Below, piece after piece: positions 31,220 to 41,793 of a stretch of 64,000 nt of DNA. The position numbers were made by a program, and so were the translations under genes. The DNA lies in the NCBI GenBank assembly GCA_023627715.1, contig JAMAHW010000014.1, forward strand, positions 62,001 through 126,000, in the 5' to 3' direction. The notes under the pieces are model-generated. The model saw only the letters and a list, made by a program, of their open reading frames with translations. It was not told where the DNA came from and ran no database searches. Position 1 is the first letter of the stretch, and each line of letters begins with the position of its first letter. The DNA is from Periconia sp. R9002 (lineage: Eukaryota; Ascomycota; Dothideomycetes; Pleosporales; Periconiaceae).

Positions 31220-32827
31220 ATGTCTCACAAACGAAGCGCCGGTTTCAATCATTACGAAAGCAATCGCTCCAAACAAACGAAGACGTACAATTCGCAGCAC
31301 CCTGACATTGTCCCTCACTCACGACCTGCGCAAAGGGTATACAATTCTCAGAACCCCGACGCCGTATCTCATTCTCGTCCCCGACCTGACCATAATGCAC
31401 GCAGCCTACAATCATCGCACGGCCCTCAGAAGGAAAATAAAATCAAGACGAAAGACAATCCAATCCTACATCACATCGAACGCCTTCCAGATCCAGCGAA
31501 ATGCGAACCCTGCAAGTTAGCAGCCACGGAGTTTAGGACTGGCCTGGTAGCGTTGCTTTCTAAGCTTGAGGCGGAGGAAACTACTTTTGAGGGTGATAGA
31601 GATATTCTTCACCATGCGCGAGAGCTTCGAAGACTCCTATCGAACCGGGTGGATGATCAGTCTCACTTGTCTGCCCTGAGACAAACAGCGCTCGAACAGA
31701 AATGGCCCAAACAGAGTAACGACGTAAATGTCCCTACATATATATTACAGCAGCTCGAAAAAGCGCAGAGTTTACCACCACTCCCACCTATTACTGAACC
31801 GTATCTTCAAGAGGCAGTCTTTACCCACGCCAGCGTCCACACTCATGGTCGCGTCAAAGGCTCCGACAATTCCAATGACATCACATACGAGCGCCTGGAG
31901 TTCTTAGGTGACGCCTACATTGAGCTCATGGCTTCCCGTTTGATCTACGGCCGTCTACCTCATGTGGATGTTCCTCAACAGGCATATTTGCGAGAGCAGC
32001 TTGTCAAAAATGAGACATTGGGTCAATTCTCAATGGCTTACGGGCTTCCCGATCGTCTGAAGCATGGTGCACATATGAAAGAATCAAAAGCATGGAACAA
32101 AATCGTGGCCGATGTATTCGAAGCCTACGTCGCTGGCGTTGTTCTCTCGGATTCACAAAATGGGTTTGAGAAGGCTGAACGCTGGCTGACAAAGCTGTGG
32201 GCTCCGCAGATGCTCGACTTTCAGCCAAAAATTATCGAAAACCCAGCCGCCAAGGATGACCTGGCGCGCTTGATTCAAGCAAAGGATGTTTCGTTAGACT
32301 ACCGTGAAGAGAAAGATATGATATACGAGAATGGCGTTCAAAAATACTATGTCGGAGTGTATTTGACAGGATGGGGTTATGAAAATGAGTGGCTGGGTAG
32401 TGGTGAGGGTCGAAGCAAAGCACAAGCAGCGGTATATGCGGCTATGGATGCACTCAAAAGAAGAGATGGCGACATCATGAAAAACGCTGCGAAGATGAAA
32501 CAAGAGTTGACGGAGCAACGACAGGCTAAGAGGGATGCGATAGTGCAGGAGAAAGAGGGGGCAAAGACTACGGAAATCGACGATGCTACGGCTAGAGAAG
32601 TAGACGGCAAAGACCATGTTCCACCTGGGAACACGGCTCACGAACACGAGAAGAAAATAAACAGCAAAGATATCTCCGCCAGTGACCCTCTCTTGTGGTT
32701 AGAGAAGAACGACAGAAAAGACAAGGGGGGCTCTGCTCAGGATCACGCCTCCTGGTTGGAGAAAGAGATGAAGAAGAAGGAAAAGAAGGAGAAGAAGCGC
32801 AAAAGAACGACAACCAATACATCCTAG
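31220..32827 (+). CDS. RNT1: Nuclear RNase III (Rnt1/Pac1 family)
   Basis: Double-strand-specific endonuclease that in yeasts processes pre-rRNA, snRNA and snoRNA precursors. Single exon, 535 aa. Residues 1-80 are polar and contain two near-identical 14-residue copies, YNSQHPDIVPHSRP and YNSQNPDAVSHSRP. A helical N-terminal domain (about 85-165) precedes the RNase III domain (about 190-320) with the signature ERLEFLGDAYIEL (224-236) and the second catalytic segment VADVFEAYVAGVV; the acidic residues for metal binding are present. One dsRNA-binding domain follows (about 345-420, ending GRSKAQAAVYAAMDAL). The last 110 residues are Lys/Glu-rich and end in a basic KKKEKKEKKRKR nuclear signal. Confidence 0.91.
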   Translation: MSHKRSAGFNHYESNRSKQTKTYNSQHPDIVPHSRPAQRVYNSQNPDAVSHSRPRPDHNARSLQSSHGPQKENKIKTKDNPILHHIERLPDPAKCEPCKLAATEFRTGLVALLSKLEAEETTFEGDRDILHHARELRRLLSNRVDDQSHLSALRQTALEQKWPKQSNDVNVPTYILQQLEKAQSLPPLPPITEPYLQEAVFTHASVHTHGRVKGSDNSNDITYERLEFLGDAYIELMASRLIYGRLPHVDVPQQAYLREQLVKNETLGQFSMAYGLPDRLKHGAHMKESKAWNKIVADVFEAYVAGVVLSDSQNGFEKAERWLTKLWAPQMLDFQPKIIENPAAKDDLARLIQAKDVSLDYREEKDMIYENGVQKYYVGVYLTGWGYENEWLGSGEGRSKAQAAVYAAMDALKRRDGDIMKNAAKMKQELTEQRQAKRDAIVQEKEGAKTTEIDDATAREVDGKDHVPPGNTAHEHEKKINSKDISASDPLLWLEKNDRKDKGGSAQDHASWLEKEMKKKEKKEKKRKRTTTNTS

Positions 32828-33731
32828 GAATCGCAATTGTTTCTCCAGATTTGACACACCATGCAGAATTGGCCTGTCTCAGTCCAGCAAGGTATCGAGA
32901 TGTAACGGGATAACGGGGGTGTGCGTTCCAACCATTGCTACTCTTTTCCAGCAGTGTTATTCAGTCACTGAGGGTGATAAATAGATGAGTCTCGAAATTG
33001 TCAGAGATGTCTCATGCAACTAGTAATGAGTAAGCTCATAGTTTTGTTTTGACTTCGATGAATGGTGCGTACGTCTATCGCGCACGCACAGGACTCTGAG
33101 CTAAGCGGAAGAATAGCCTTATCTTGATGCAGCCATAATGGAATCAAACACATTGTATGAATTCATATCCAGGAACCAGGGCGTTGTCACAGTCTCACAG
33201 ACGGAGTCTGATCGGCTCGTCGCAACGCCTTATGGCTTTTGATTGGCTCGTTTCCTAACATCCGCTTCGAAAAGGCCGGGGCGTTCATCCACTATCAAAA
33301 AAAGACGCTATTATGAACATTCATTTCGTTTCGATTCACTTCCTAAGTCTGCGGATACAAAGTCAACTTAATGCAAGGAGGTATGATTTAGTTGGTGTTC
33401 AAGGTCGCAAAACGCCATGCCACCTCGAGTCTTGACACTATTTTCATACCCGGGAAAACCCGACAAGCCAATGGTTACACGTGCGGGGATCTTCTAGGTG
33501 CTATCCATGGATGTGATGAACTCTTTTCCGGACTCGGTTCGGCATAGCGCTGCGGGGAAAGTGGACCTTATCAAAACTGCGCTTACGCTGACGGTGGGCC
33601 GACAGTCCGAATACGGACTGTAGGGCCCAGACTTCACAGTGTCAAGTATCGGAAGCCAGAGCCATAGCGTACGACATGAATACCTAGGTATATATATGGT
33701 GTATGTCACCATTCACTCCAACGATCGATCA
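32828..33731. other. Intergenic region upstream of the tRNA gene
   Basis: 904 bp with the 3' flank of the RNase III gene. One CACGTG at 33478-33483 with no nearby start codon. No coding signal seen. Confidence 0.5.
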
Positions 33732-33823
33732 GCACCGATAGTTTAGTGGTAGAATTGAAGCTTCCCATCATTACACATGAATGAAAACTGCTTCAGGCAC
33801 GGGTTCGATTCCCGTTCGGTGCA
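33732..33823 (+). tRNA. tRNA-Gly (anticodon CCC) with 21-nt intron
   Basis: Folds as a complete cloverleaf: acceptor stem GCACCGA with TCGGTGC, D-arm GTTTAGTGGTAGAAT (A box), anticodon stem GAAGC with GCTTC, and T-arm ACGGG-TTCGATT-CCCGT (B box). The loop reads TT-CCC-A and then T after a 21-nt insertion at 33768-33788, exactly at the canonical 37/38 intron position. Removing it leaves 71 nt, the normal size for tRNA-Gly. The discriminator base is A. Confidence 0.93.
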
Positions 33824-33864
33824 TTCGTTTAGATTCATTCTCCAAAAATGAATGTGATGTTGAG

Positions 33865-33891
33865 TTTTTTCTTTTTTTTTCTTTTTTTTTT
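33865..33891 (+). terminator. Pol III T-rich terminator for the tRNA
   Basis: Runs of 6, 9 and 10 T separated by single bases, about 42 nt past the tRNA. No T4 run occurs between them, so the primary transcript probably has a trailer of about 40 nt. Confidence 0.6.
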
Positions 33892-34899
33892 GCTGCTCTT
33901 GCGCTTAGATGGGTGGTGGTGAAGTTGGGGGTATGGAAGGGCGGCAGCCCACGTTCAACGTCTGAAATATATGACAATATGCATGCACATACTACAGACA
34001 CAATTTATTGTATTGAAGAATAATAACTAGAAGATTTTAATTCATAAAGTATTGCAGAAACTCATAGATAATACTCAATTCTCCAGGTCTTCTCATTCCT
34101 CCAGACCACCAATCATTTGGGCACGAATGGAGCAAAGACACGCCTTACCACACTCATCATGCGCGATAGACCCGTGAAAAACGCGCCGAACGAGGATTTA
34201 TTGCTTCTCTTCTTCTTTGTGTTTCCAAGATCTTGCAATATTTGTGACTAAAGCACTATCTCGCCATCCTTCCCTCCCTAGACCAAGACAACATTCGAGA
34301 AATAACACAAAAGCCAGACCGCGATTCTCCGAAACAAAGATAAATATTGGAATCAACGATTATGCGTAAACTTATTGCTAAAGAATTGCAGCCCGCGAAC
34401 TAAAAGCTGCACACCTAAAACCTAGAGTATCAAGCAAGTGTAGTATCGCCTGCCAATCCACTTTGGGATCGCATAGACTTATTATCCTAAGAATTCGTTT
34501 TTGCCAGAATCATTCCCCATCAATTGTAGACTAAGAGGACGGTTGACGTGTATGTAGAGGATCCATATTTACTGTATACGTTAAGCAAACTCACGAAGCG
34601 TTGAATTCATTTCCCATTTAGAAAGACTTTCATTACAGACATACATAGGTAGTTACATCATAATTAAGGAACAGCAAATATATTAGGTAGCTAGTGTACC
34701 AGTCGTTATTCACACATTAGATAACTATACTAGACATACTACGTAAGTCGTAGAGCTTCTAATTCGTAGAACCTATTATCCTCCCGATATGTGACTTTCC
34801 GGCGTGTCACCCCTCTAGTCCCATCAGATAATTCGCCCAGCTACCATTCATGTAACTGATCAGTTGGCTGATGCACCACAGACAAACATAGGCAACGGC
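33892..34899. other. A/T-rich intergenic DNA after the tRNA
   Basis: About 1 kb, clearly richer in A/T than the gene regions, with many TA dinucleotides. No open frame worth noting. It is the near edge of the decayed repetitive block that extends to about 37.5 kb. Confidence 0.45.
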
Positions 34900-35956
34900 C
34901 TACACGGCACGACCCTTGCCTTTGCCCTCAAAAGCCGGCTGTGGAGATGCGGAGGACGCACCAGCTTGGTTATCGTCATCCTCTTCTGCCGCGGGTGTGG
35001 CTGGGTCATCACTGAAGCCTTCGAACTCAGATTCCTCGGTGGTGACGTCTGGGAAGTCGTTCCAGAGCCAATCGGGATGAACTTCACGAATGTGCTTCTG
35101 TATGCTATTCCTACCCTCTCCCTTGAACGTGATGTGGCACTCTGGACAGATAAATATAATGGACCTGCCCTAAGTAGCGATGGCGCGGCGCATTTGAGCA
35201 TCACGGGTGTGAACATCAGTTGCCAAGTGTTTGTTGAGGTAGGATAAGACATATCGGCGGGCTTTGGTCTTCTCGTTCATGGTCGACTCAATCTGACAAC
35301 GAGGACACTTGAGTTTGGCCTGAGGAACGATCGGGGATTTCTTGTTGATCCAAACTATAAGGAACTCGCGACGACCGTCGATCAACTCAGCAGATGGCGA
35401 AGTGCTATCGTTGCCGCTGCCAAGATGAACCTCGACCACATTTTGCAAACTATGGGTAACGGTAAGCTGGAAGCAATCGACGATAGAATAGGGTAAGCTT
35501 AGCCGTCCCCCCAGGCAAGCTCCTCACAGATTGCAGGACCGCGCTCGTTCTCCAGCACTTCTTTATCGACACCATCATAGTATTCGTAGTCTTTATCGTC
35601 TCGAACAGCGTTGATGGCATCCATCTCAACAGAAGGACCCGGTAGTTACCAATGTCGACTTGGGAATTTTAGGCTTCCTAACCAAATTCATCGTCGTGGC
35701 GTGCTTGGACTGCTTCAGACTCTCAGAGACGATTGCTTTGTGGGTGTCTTTAAGTTCCTGCAGAATACTTCCTGAGACGCGAACGGATGGTCCTAAACAG
35801 TAACATGCGTTCCCTCAGAAATTCTGCGGCTTATCTGTTGTGTCTTGCATGTTGTACTTTGAAAGTAGCTCAAAGTGCCTACCTGCCTTTCCAGTTGACA
35901 AGCTGAAGGGAAGAACCACATCCTCTGGGATGCTACCTGCCGCCTTACGACCCTCT
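34900..35956 (-). pseudogene. Broken gene for a C2H2-type zinc-finger protein, probably from a repeat
   Basis: The minus strand has consecutive protein-like segments interrupted by stops and frame changes. Near 35956: EGRKAAGSIPEDVVLPFSLS and FELLSKYNMQ, ending at TGA. Around 35590-35510: DAINAVRDDKDYEYYDGVDK. At 35448-35173: AKLKCPRCQIESTMNEKTKA with H-x4 spacing further on (NKHLATDVH), then a TAG stop. The same frame continues FICPECHITFKGEGRNSIQK, HIREVHPDW and an acidic tail ending at TAG (34900-34902). Two Cys-Cys/His-His units resemble those of repeat-derived fungal zinc-finger proteins. A link to DUF3435/FluG-like (tyrosine-recombinase) proteins is only a suspicion. Confidence 0.5.
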
Positions 35957-38404
35957 AGTTCATTGTTTTATTTGCTAAAGAGACTAACATGTTATCAAAA
36001 TGACGTGGATATGAACAGGCACAATCAAACTATCCGGAACATAGATCCAGACGAATATTCAAGAGCGCCTACGGCCACGCAAGTAGTATCAAGACAAGAC
36101 CTTCATGACCCATTATATCACTCCCGGTACACTACGTGATGCGGCATTTGAGATGTTCATCACCCATTATGTTACCTCGGGTTGAGTTAAGCTGATTTGT
36201 TTTCCTCGGTATGAGATAACATCAAGACAATGCCTGGTGTGGTGCTTGAGACATTTATCACTTACTATGTGCTCTCTGATTATTTATTCATGTACTTTTC
36301 ATTACTCACTATGTTACCCTTCGTACACTACGTCGTACTGTAATCACGACTTTTATCGCCTACTTTATTACCTCTGCATGAATCAAGTTGACTTTGCAGA
36401 TTATTAAGCCCATCTTTTTAGAGCCTCATGCGGATAAGCCTGTGGCTTCTTGGAGAATGTCCACGGCTACATACAATATAGCAATAGGAACGTGCAAAGC
36501 ACATTGGAATATGTATGCATACGTCAATAAGTTCTGCTCATTATTATTCGAAGTATATCTGTAATCTATAAACTATTGTAAAAACTTACACATAACAGTC
36601 AGTTTAGCCCACTTAGCAGCCGTGCACAATTATCAAATACTTACTTACCAGACCATTAACTACTATCAGCCACGCTTTAGTTACTTTATAAACCTTTACT
36701 ACTGCCCACCGACGTTAACAGCAACATCGTCTCACGAGAGTTATGGAAATGTCATACTTTTTCACCGAACGTTTTCCGATTTCTTATTTCCAAATTTCTG
36801 TCCACACCTTTTTAAAAAATGTTTTTTGAAGCTAGACTTAGGCAGCCTGGGTAGTACTCTATTCTATTTAAAGCTTCTATCAATATATACAGAAATTCCG
36901 TGAATTGGACGTCACTGATTGGTAGTAGTCCATGGATTCCAAGCTCACCACTCCTTACCACTCATCAATCATACCGTAAGGAGCCATTTGTGCCGTGATC
37001 AGACCTCCACATGGCCTGTTCTGTGGTGGTGCATCGAAACTACTTGTTTGACATCGGCTAAGTGCAAGTGCGGCGAGGGCACGATATACAGCCCGCCTAC
37101 GGCACGGCGTAGTGGGTAGGTGGACTGCATCTTTATGTTATCTTTATTCATGCTCGAGGTTTAAAGGGAATAGTTCGCTTCTAGGGCCGGTCGGCCTAAG
37201 CACAGCAAATTCAATTGTTGCGCTGCAGTCGCGTGCCTTAAACGGATTTGTTGCGTATGGCTGTGCTGTAATACGAGGCTGCGTGAACTACTCGTGATTC
37301 GTACGGCGTAGTAGTAGCGGGTTTACTGTGGTATCTGAGTACGTCCACATGGTTATGAATTAGTAAAACACGTTAACGTATCATAGCAACTCCTACCTAG
37401 TCCGTAGGCTAATTGAATCTCATGCTTCAAAGAGTACGATGCTTCTTTAAACGACAGTTGAGAATATTTACACTAACGTCTGATTACCACAGTGTATTAG
37501 CGATCCACCTGCGAGCCATCCGTCCCTGACGACTATTTGCCCAAAGGCAAAAGCCCTTTCCATCGTCATTTGGCAGGGCAGCAACGGCAGGGGGTTCACA
37601 TGGAGACTCTACCTTATAAATGCCGGCTAGGCAATCGGCACATGCGGCCCAGGGGTCGGGCAGGAGACATTCGACATGGACAGTACAGACGCGGAACTCC
37701 CCGACTTGTTGGACTTTCTGTTTCCGGGGTACTCCGGAAGCGTATTCGATGGGTCAATCGATGGTCATACATGTTCATACATGAACGATGGAACCAACGC
37801 TGGCAGACTGTTCTGCGGGGAGGTGGAGGTGCCTTGTGCTGATGACAGTGCCACGCATGTGCCAGGGAAGACCAACGAGTGCGATGGACAACGTAGCCAT
37901 GCTGTAGTTTATTGCGACTTTGACGGATAAAAATATTTAAATTGAAAAAGCAAAAGGCTTACCTCCTCGATCGGAAAATGAACAACCGCAATACGATGTT
38001 ATGCGGGTTTGTACGCAGCCAAGCTCAGATTGAGCATTGTCTTGGATGATGAGAAACTTTGGGCGACAGTCAGTCGACGAAGAAACTAAAGAGAGAGCGA
38101 ATATTAGATTTTTCAATAGAAATCATAAAAGTATTTCCTTTTTGGGTTATAAAACTAGTCAGAAGGGGATCCCTACTAGCATATCATTGCAGGGCATGGT
38201 GTTGAGGCTCAACTCAGCTATGTGCACAAGGTGGGGTAGATCTCCAACTTCGCCTTGCGGCCTGTGCGTCATCAGTAAACTTCACCCATCAGTCCTCCAG
38301 TCCCACTCCCCCAAACCCCAGGACACTGTTGCGTTTCCAGAAACAAATACCTTCAGCGTGGTCCGAAAAAGATAAAAACTCATCTGGTCTGACCCACTAT
38401 CGCC
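35957..38404. other. Decayed A/T-rich region and GET4 promoter
   Basis: About 2.4 kb, A/T-rich up to 37.5 kb, with the degenerate repeat above and no intact gene. An open frame at 37676-37930 (MDSTDAELPDLLDFLFPGYS) has G+C-richer sequence than its surroundings but matches nothing I know. The last 300 bp are GET4 promoter. Confidence 0.45.
36098..36385 (+). repeat. Degenerate repeat with TTCATCACCCATTATGTTAC-like units
   Basis: Five diverged copies of a motif near TTyATyACyyAyTATGTTACC, at about 36101, 36150, 36249, 36299 and 36350; two copies also share a nearby GTACACTACGT. Spacing is irregular (50-100 bp). In one frame the first two copies encode FMTHYITPGTLRDAAFEM and FITHYVTSG, so the array may be a decayed coding repeat. 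Confidence 0.4.
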
Positions 38405-39457
38405 ATGTCGTCCAAAATACAGAAAACGATCGAGCGCCAACAAGCCCGCATCGCCGCTGGCGAGTATTACGAAGCGCACCAACAGCTACGCGTGATTGCG
38501 AGCCGATATACCAAAACGAGCAACTGGTCAGCCGCGGCAGATATCCTATATTCGGGCGCCCAAGCCCTTCTGCAGGCCGGGCAAGGTGGTTCAGGCGGCG
38601 ACCTGTGCATCCTGTTGCTGGATGTGTACACCAAAGGTGAGGTCAAATGCGACGCGGAGAGTAAAGGACGGCTCCTGGGGCTGCTCCGAGCGTTCCCCAA
38701 GGGAGAACCTACGCGCAAGAAGTTTGTGGGAGAGCTGGTTGCTTGGAGCGCGAGGGCGGGCGAGTACCCGGCTGGTGACCCGGAGATACACCATGTGGCA
38801 GGAAGTTTGTATGCTGAGGGTACGTTTCCTCCGTCGAAAGTTATAAGCAGGAAACATGAGGGACAACAGTTAACTGACTACGTTATAGATCTTGAGCCTT
38901 ATGATGCAGAGCGACATCTCATCCTAGGCACCAAGGACTCACCTGCCACCCTCGCTACCCTCCACTACGCTTGGTATGCTTCCGACAGCCCTCACACCGC
39001 GCCTCTTTACGCGGCACGCGGCATTATTCCCTACCTTCTCGCCGGCAACCTACGAGCTGCCAATAAGTTCAATCTCATGTTCTCTTCCTCACTGCAAACA
39101 TCGCCCAACGCCGCATCACTCTCAATACAGGAAGTATCGACTGCATCTTCCGAACTCCGCGTCTATCCCTCGCTCCCACTGTTGAACTTCTTGGGACTTC
39201 TTCTGTTGGCGGTGGAAAGGGGTGAAGCGTCTCTTTTCAGGCAGCTGAGGAGCCACTATGCTAGCCAACTGAAAGATGTCAACTGGGGCGAAGCGTTGGA
39301 CCAGATTGGTGAAATGTATTTCAATATCAAGATACCGAAGCAAGGCAACCCCATGATGGACATGCTGGGTAACATGTTCATGGGCGGAGGGCTAGGTGGG
39401 GGAGGTGGATCCAGGAACAACAGGTCTGGCGCGCCGCCTATTGCAGGATTGGATTGA
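38405..39457 (+). CDS. GET4: Get4, tail-anchored protein targeting factor
   Basis: Cytosolic helical-repeat protein that with Get5 bridges Sgt2 to Get3 in tail-anchored protein insertion into the ER. Exons 38405-38819 and 38889-39457 (327 aa). The 69-nt intron is in frame and would otherwise add 23 residues; it has GTACGT, AACTGAC and TATAG, and its removal yields YAEDLEPYDAERHLILG. Conserved pieces: AGEYYEAHQQLRVIASRYTK, NWSAAADILYSGAQALL, a middle RNxxNK-like stretch (LAGNLRAANKF), YPSLPLLNFLGLLLLAVER and IGEMYFNIKIPKQGNPMMDM. The tail is Gly-rich. Confidence 0.93.
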   Translation: MSSKIQKTIERQQARIAAGEYYEAHQQLRVIASRYTKTSNWSAAADILYSGAQALLQAGQGGSGGDLCILLLDVYTKGEVKCDAESKGRLLGLLRAFPKGEPTRKKFVGELVAWSARAGEYPAGDPEIHHVAGSLYAEGTFPPSKVISRKHEGQQLTDYVIDLEPYDAERHLILGTKDSPATLATLHYAWYASDSPHTAPLYAARGIIPYLLAGNLRAANKFNLMFSSSLQTSPNAASLSIQEVSTASSELRVYPSLPLLNFLGLLLLAVERGEASLFRQLRSHYASQLKDVNWGEALDQIGEMYFNIKIPKQGNPMMDMLGNMFMGGGLGGGGGSRNNRSGAPPIAGLD

Positions 39458-39719
39458 GAGCGGATTTATACAAAGCTGCTGTCCTGTAAAATTGGGGGGT
39501 TATGATCAATTCTTACTATTATAGCCAGTCGACTACGAAACCTTGACTGTCACATGTACAAATACCATCAAAAAAAATTCAAGGATAATGTGAGCAAAAC
39601 ACAACGTGATGGTGATTTTGGTTGGTGGTGTATCATCTACACACCTCTAATACCAGGAAATCTTTTTTAAGATTTGAGAGATCGAAAGAGCCTTGGGAAT
39701 CGAAACACTTGACCCTCCT

Positions 39720-41377
39720 CTACTGTGGGATGCTCTTCTCCTTGAACTCGATACCGTATTTCTCGGATAGCGTCTTCATCAATGGAGCGCAGATCTGGGG
39801 GCTCATAGGTGCAAGGACACCTTTCTCGCTAATAGTTCCGTCAAGCACCTGCTGCACAGCAACAGCGCAAGGAACACCGACCAGTTTGGCCATAGCCGAG
39901 TATCCCTTGGGGTCTCCGTAGTCTGCAAGAGTCGAGGTGCGGACCTCCTTGCTGCCGTCCTTGTTCTCAATCTCGAACCTGTGCTGAAGCATAACCATGT
40001 CGCGCTCTCCCTCCTCATACTGCATCTTCTGCTCAAGCGTTGCGCAGAGAGTGTCGAGGGCATTGCCGCGAGGAGTGATGTGCTCGGAAGAGAAGAGTCC
40101 AATCCAGCGGAGACCGTCGAGGATGCGGTCCTTCTCCTCGGTGGAGGCGAATTTGGTCTGAGAAGAAATGGCCCAGACAATGTCCTCCTCCTTGTCACTA
40201 GTGGCGCCGACAATCTTGGAGGTGGCCTCCTTCCATGTGCGCTTCTCGCCTTCCTTGAGGTAGTCCTTGGGCTCATCAGACAAGAAACCAATATCCACAA
40301 GGCACTTGATGTACTCGGGGAAACCTTGGTAACGCAGCGTTCCACGGATGATGGTCTGGGCTTCGGGGATGTTGTAGCGCTCTTTGTAGGGAGTAGAGTC
40401 GCGGTTGGGATAGGCCACAAATGCGTATCCAGGGTAGATGAAGTAGGGCTTCGCCTCCGCCATCAGCTCCGGTCCTTGAACCTCCACAACCTCACCATCC
40501 TTCCAGTATTTGGCGGCATTCCTCAATGCCAGAAGGACGCCGCGAGAGCTCCATGAGAACTTATATCCAAGCGGGTTGTCTGAAGCTTCGGGTGCGGGGA
40601 GCCCACCACAGTAAGATTTGAAACTGAGGATCTTGCCGCCGGCCTTGTGAACCTCGTCGATGGTCAGAACCGCAGAAAGATGGTCGATTCCGGGGTCAAG
40701 ACCAATCTCGTTCATAACAGTGATGCCAGCTTCCTTGGCCTGAGCATCGAGCTCGAGCATTGCCGGCGAGACGTAAGAAGTTGTGACAACATGCTTCTTC
40801 TTACGGATAGCCGACTTGATGACGGTTGCGTGGTGAGTATAAGGGATGAGAGAGATGACAAGGTCGACTTTGGCTACTTCAGCATCGAGGGCGTCGGCAT
40901 TGTTAACATCGAGCTGACTTGGTCAGTGTACAGGGACAAATAGATGCACGGATAGGACATACACTGATGGCTGTGGCGTTCTTGATGCCCTTGGCCAGCT
41001 TTTGCGCACTCTCCAAGGTTCTGCAAGCTGAATTGATGTTAGGGATGCATGTAGAGCAGGCGGAAATGATACTTACCAACTGTGACCTTGACCCCCGAGT
41101 TTCCAAGAAGCTCAGCAGTAGGACGGGTACTTTGACAATTAGCAAAATCCTCCGAGAAATAGCCAGGCGTCTTACACGAAACCAGCTCCCAGCAAAAGGA
41201 CAGAGCTGTGTAACAGTCAGTAATGTCTCTCAATGTTTGTTATGGCTATTTTCAACTCACTGTCCACTGGTGGCACCCCCGCCGAGCACGGACTCGAACT
41301 TGTCTGTTAATCATTAGCATTCAAGCGCTTGTTTTGCAACAGTAAAAGAGAAAAAACTCACTGATGACTGCTTCCAT
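39720..41377 (-). CDS. LYS9: Saccharopine dehydrogenase (NADP+, L-glutamate-forming)
   Basis: Penultimate step of the fungal alpha-aminoadipate lysine pathway: aminoadipate semialdehyde + glutamate to saccharopine. Six exons in transcript order: 41377-41362, 41303-41261, 41205-41176, 41129-41077, 41027-40963 and 40913-39720 (466 aa); phases agree throughout and every intron has GTRNGN donors and AG acceptors. The first four exons are only 16-53 nt. The Rossmann start is SVLLLGAGFVTRPTAELL, followed by VTVACRTLESAQKLA, VDLVISLIPYTHHATVIKSA and the family's long domain 2 (NEIGLDPGIDHLSAV, KSYCGGLPAPEASDNPLGYK, GTLRYQGFPEYIK). The end GVLAPMSPQICAPLMKTLSE matches. A 416-bp promoter is shared with SEC15. 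Confidence 0.95.
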
Positions 41378-41793
41378 TTTGCGTTGTGTATGACTTGTGA
41401 AACAATGACCAGAGACGCGAAAAGTGTGCAAAGATATAGATTTGTTGTGTACTCCGAGTCGGAATTTTTCTCAATCAATGGCTAGCGAGCGTCATCGGAG
41501 CAATGATGAATACCCCGCGACGCCACCCAACAGGGGCCGGAGAGTGGGATGCGAAGTCACGTGCATCCGACATGGCCCACAAATGTCTGTGCTGCATGCA
41601 AGGGGGCCGTGCGCTCGGACCTGACCATGCATCCTCAGCCCGGCCAGGTAACCACCTTTTCCTCATTATATTCCAACTGATGGTTCGCATGGGCTGGACA
41701 TTGTATCCAAATCCGTAGAACAGATAGACAACGCCGTAACAACTCCGATAGACCCCCAAATCCTATCCCAGTGCATTGGGAACCTTAATCATC
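41378..41793. promoter_or_regulatory. Divergent promoter LYS9/SEC15 with CACGTG element
   Basis: 416 bp between divergent start codons. At 41556-41568 the minus strand reads GGATGCACGTGAC, identical over 13 bases to the sequence upstream of EPL1 (2331-2343). Confidence 0.6.

Noticed and set aside
37676..37930. Open frame MDSTDAELPDLLDFLFPGYS (84 codons)
   Set aside because: Acidic composition, no recognisable fold, no splice-compatible neighbours, and located in decayed DNA.
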